Notes under the pieces: model-generated | What the model saw: the letters and a program-made list of their open reading frames with translations, nothing else | The model's database searches: none | Told to the model about the DNA's origin: nothing | Position numbers and translations under genes: made by a program | In this document: positions 5,760-6,027 of the stretch, piece after piece | Position numbering within the stretch: the stretch's first letter is position 1 | Layout of the letters: each line of letters opens with the position of its first letter | Origin: Candidatus Altarchaeales archaeon A3 | Lineage (GTDB): Archaea > Altiarchaeota > Altiarchaeia > Altiarchaeales > Altiarchaeaceae | DNA length: 6,027 nucleotides | Assembly: GCA_002083985.1 (NCBI GenBank) | Contig: MTER01000080.1 | Location: 1-6,027 of the forward strand | Direction of reading: 5' to 3'

Positions 5760-5806
5760 AAATACGCTCACTTCGTTCGTGTATTTTCAAAATTTCATTT
5801 TGAAAA
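5760..5806. repeat. Short member of the palindromic repeat family
   Basis: The pair AAATAC (5760-5765) and GTATTT (5781-5786) encloses CGCTCACTTCGTTC, and a perfect 10-bp hairpin, TTTTCAAAAT/ATTTTGAAAA with loop TTC (5784-5806), follows. Two exact blocks are shared with the cluster at 2819-2982: CGCTCACTTCGTTC (5765-5778) and TCGTGTATTTTCAAAA (5777-5792). Relative to that copy this one lacks about 48 bp, including the 12-bp hairpin. Confidence 0.8.
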
Positions 5807-5940
5807 GGGATGGTGAAAATTTAACTCTTATATTGCCGGAAATTTTACCTATTTTTACAAAATTTACCTGTTTGGAGGGAAACTTTTGCCATTTATTTCT
5901 CTCCATATAATATTAAGGTCGTAATTATTAGATGAATCAT

Positions 5941-5984
5941 TATTAGACATGTTGCGAAATAATTTTCAATCTATTGTTATTTTA
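5941..5984 (-). repeat. Dispersed repeat, copy B (inverted relative to 1151-1222)
   Basis: Read on the reverse strand, this segment ends in GCAACATGTCTAATA, identical over 15 bases to 1208-1222, preceded by TGAAAATTATTTC and AACAATAGATTG. It looks like a shortened version of copy A that has lost the inner part containing the left arm of the 9-bp inverted repeat. The next direct repeat, ATTATTAGA, overlaps its end. Confidence 0.5.
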
Positions 5985-6005
5985 AATTTATTTAAAATAT
6001 TCTCC

Positions 6006-6021
6006 GAGCGAAGCGAGGTGA
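6006..6021 (+). repeat. GAGCGAAGCGAGGTGA tail sequence at the window edge
   Basis: This GC-rich 16-mer in an AT-rich surrounding is close to GAGCGTAAGTCAGGTGA at 2966-2982 and to the reverse strand of 916-932 (GAGAGTAAGCGAGGTGA). It is the third copy of the tail module of the palindromic repeat family. No hairpin directly precedes it, so it may be a remnant. Confidence 0.6.
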
Positions 6022-6027
6022 CAATAT

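Larger units (their letters stand above)
5681..6027. other. Gene-free right end of the window
   Basis: No credible coding frame or RNA gene was found in these 347 bases. They contain a T-rich tract, the short palindromic element (5760-5806), a weak 7-of-8 pair TGGAGGGA (5873-5880) with TCTCTCCA (5898-5905), a 9-bp direct repeat ATTATTAGA (5924-5932 and 5939-5947), dispersed-repeat copy B, and the GAGCGAAGCGAGGTGA tail. GGAGGGA at 5874-5880 resembles a ribosome binding site but no start codon with an open frame follows. Confidence 0.55.

Noticed and set aside
1151..5984. A composite transposon bounded by the inverted repeats
   Set aside because: The enclosed genes include housekeeping gatD and leuA, there is no transposase, and the two repeat copies differ in length with no clear target duplication.

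Overview
The window looks like a piece of an AT-rich archaeal chromosome. The best marker is gatD, the asparaginase-like subunit of the GatDE Glu-tRNA(Gln) amidotransferase, which is a strictly archaeal enzyme. Other signs agree: AT-rich TATA-like boxes 25-50 bp upstream of starts, weak or absent Shine-Dalgarno sequences, a predominantly archaeal AAA+/STAND-type ATPase, and a LeuA protein that reads like the euryarchaeal form. I cannot place the organism more precisely.

Layout, left to right. Positions 2-109 (+) hold the last 35 codons of a gene entering from outside. Its stop codon overlaps the stop codon of a convergent DNA methyltransferase gene (106-1025, -). That methyltransferase has all the expected beta-class motifs but is split by a one-base frameshift in a G4 tract. 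It also carries a 15-residue tandem repeat at its N-terminus, encoded by a duplicated palindromic DNA unit. Together, the left end looks like a restriction-modification locus whose methyltransferase is broken, or misassembled. A 308-bp divergent intergenic region follows, holding promoters in both directions and one copy of a dispersed repeat.

gatD runs 1334-2641 (+) and appears intact. A 481-bp gene-free stretch follows, containing a 164-bp cluster of nested palindromes (2819-2982). Next is a two-gene operon (+): an archaeal ATPase of unknown role (3123-4214) and a LeuA-family 2-isopropylmalate synthase (4211-5680), joined by a 4-bp ATGA overlap. The last 347 bp hold no gene that I can see. 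They contain a short sibling of the palindromic cluster, a second copy of the dispersed repeat in inverted orientation, and one more copy of a GAGCGAAGCGAGGTGA-like tail at the window edge.

How the genes relate: GatD (Gln-tRNA synthesis) and LeuA (leucine biosynthesis) are both housekeeping amino-acid functions, while the ATPase and restriction-modification genes are accessory. I see no new multi-gene defence or metabolic system. The most unusual feature is a modular family of small palindromic repeats that occupies intergenic spaces and also appears to have entered, in frame, the 5' end of the methyltransferase gene.
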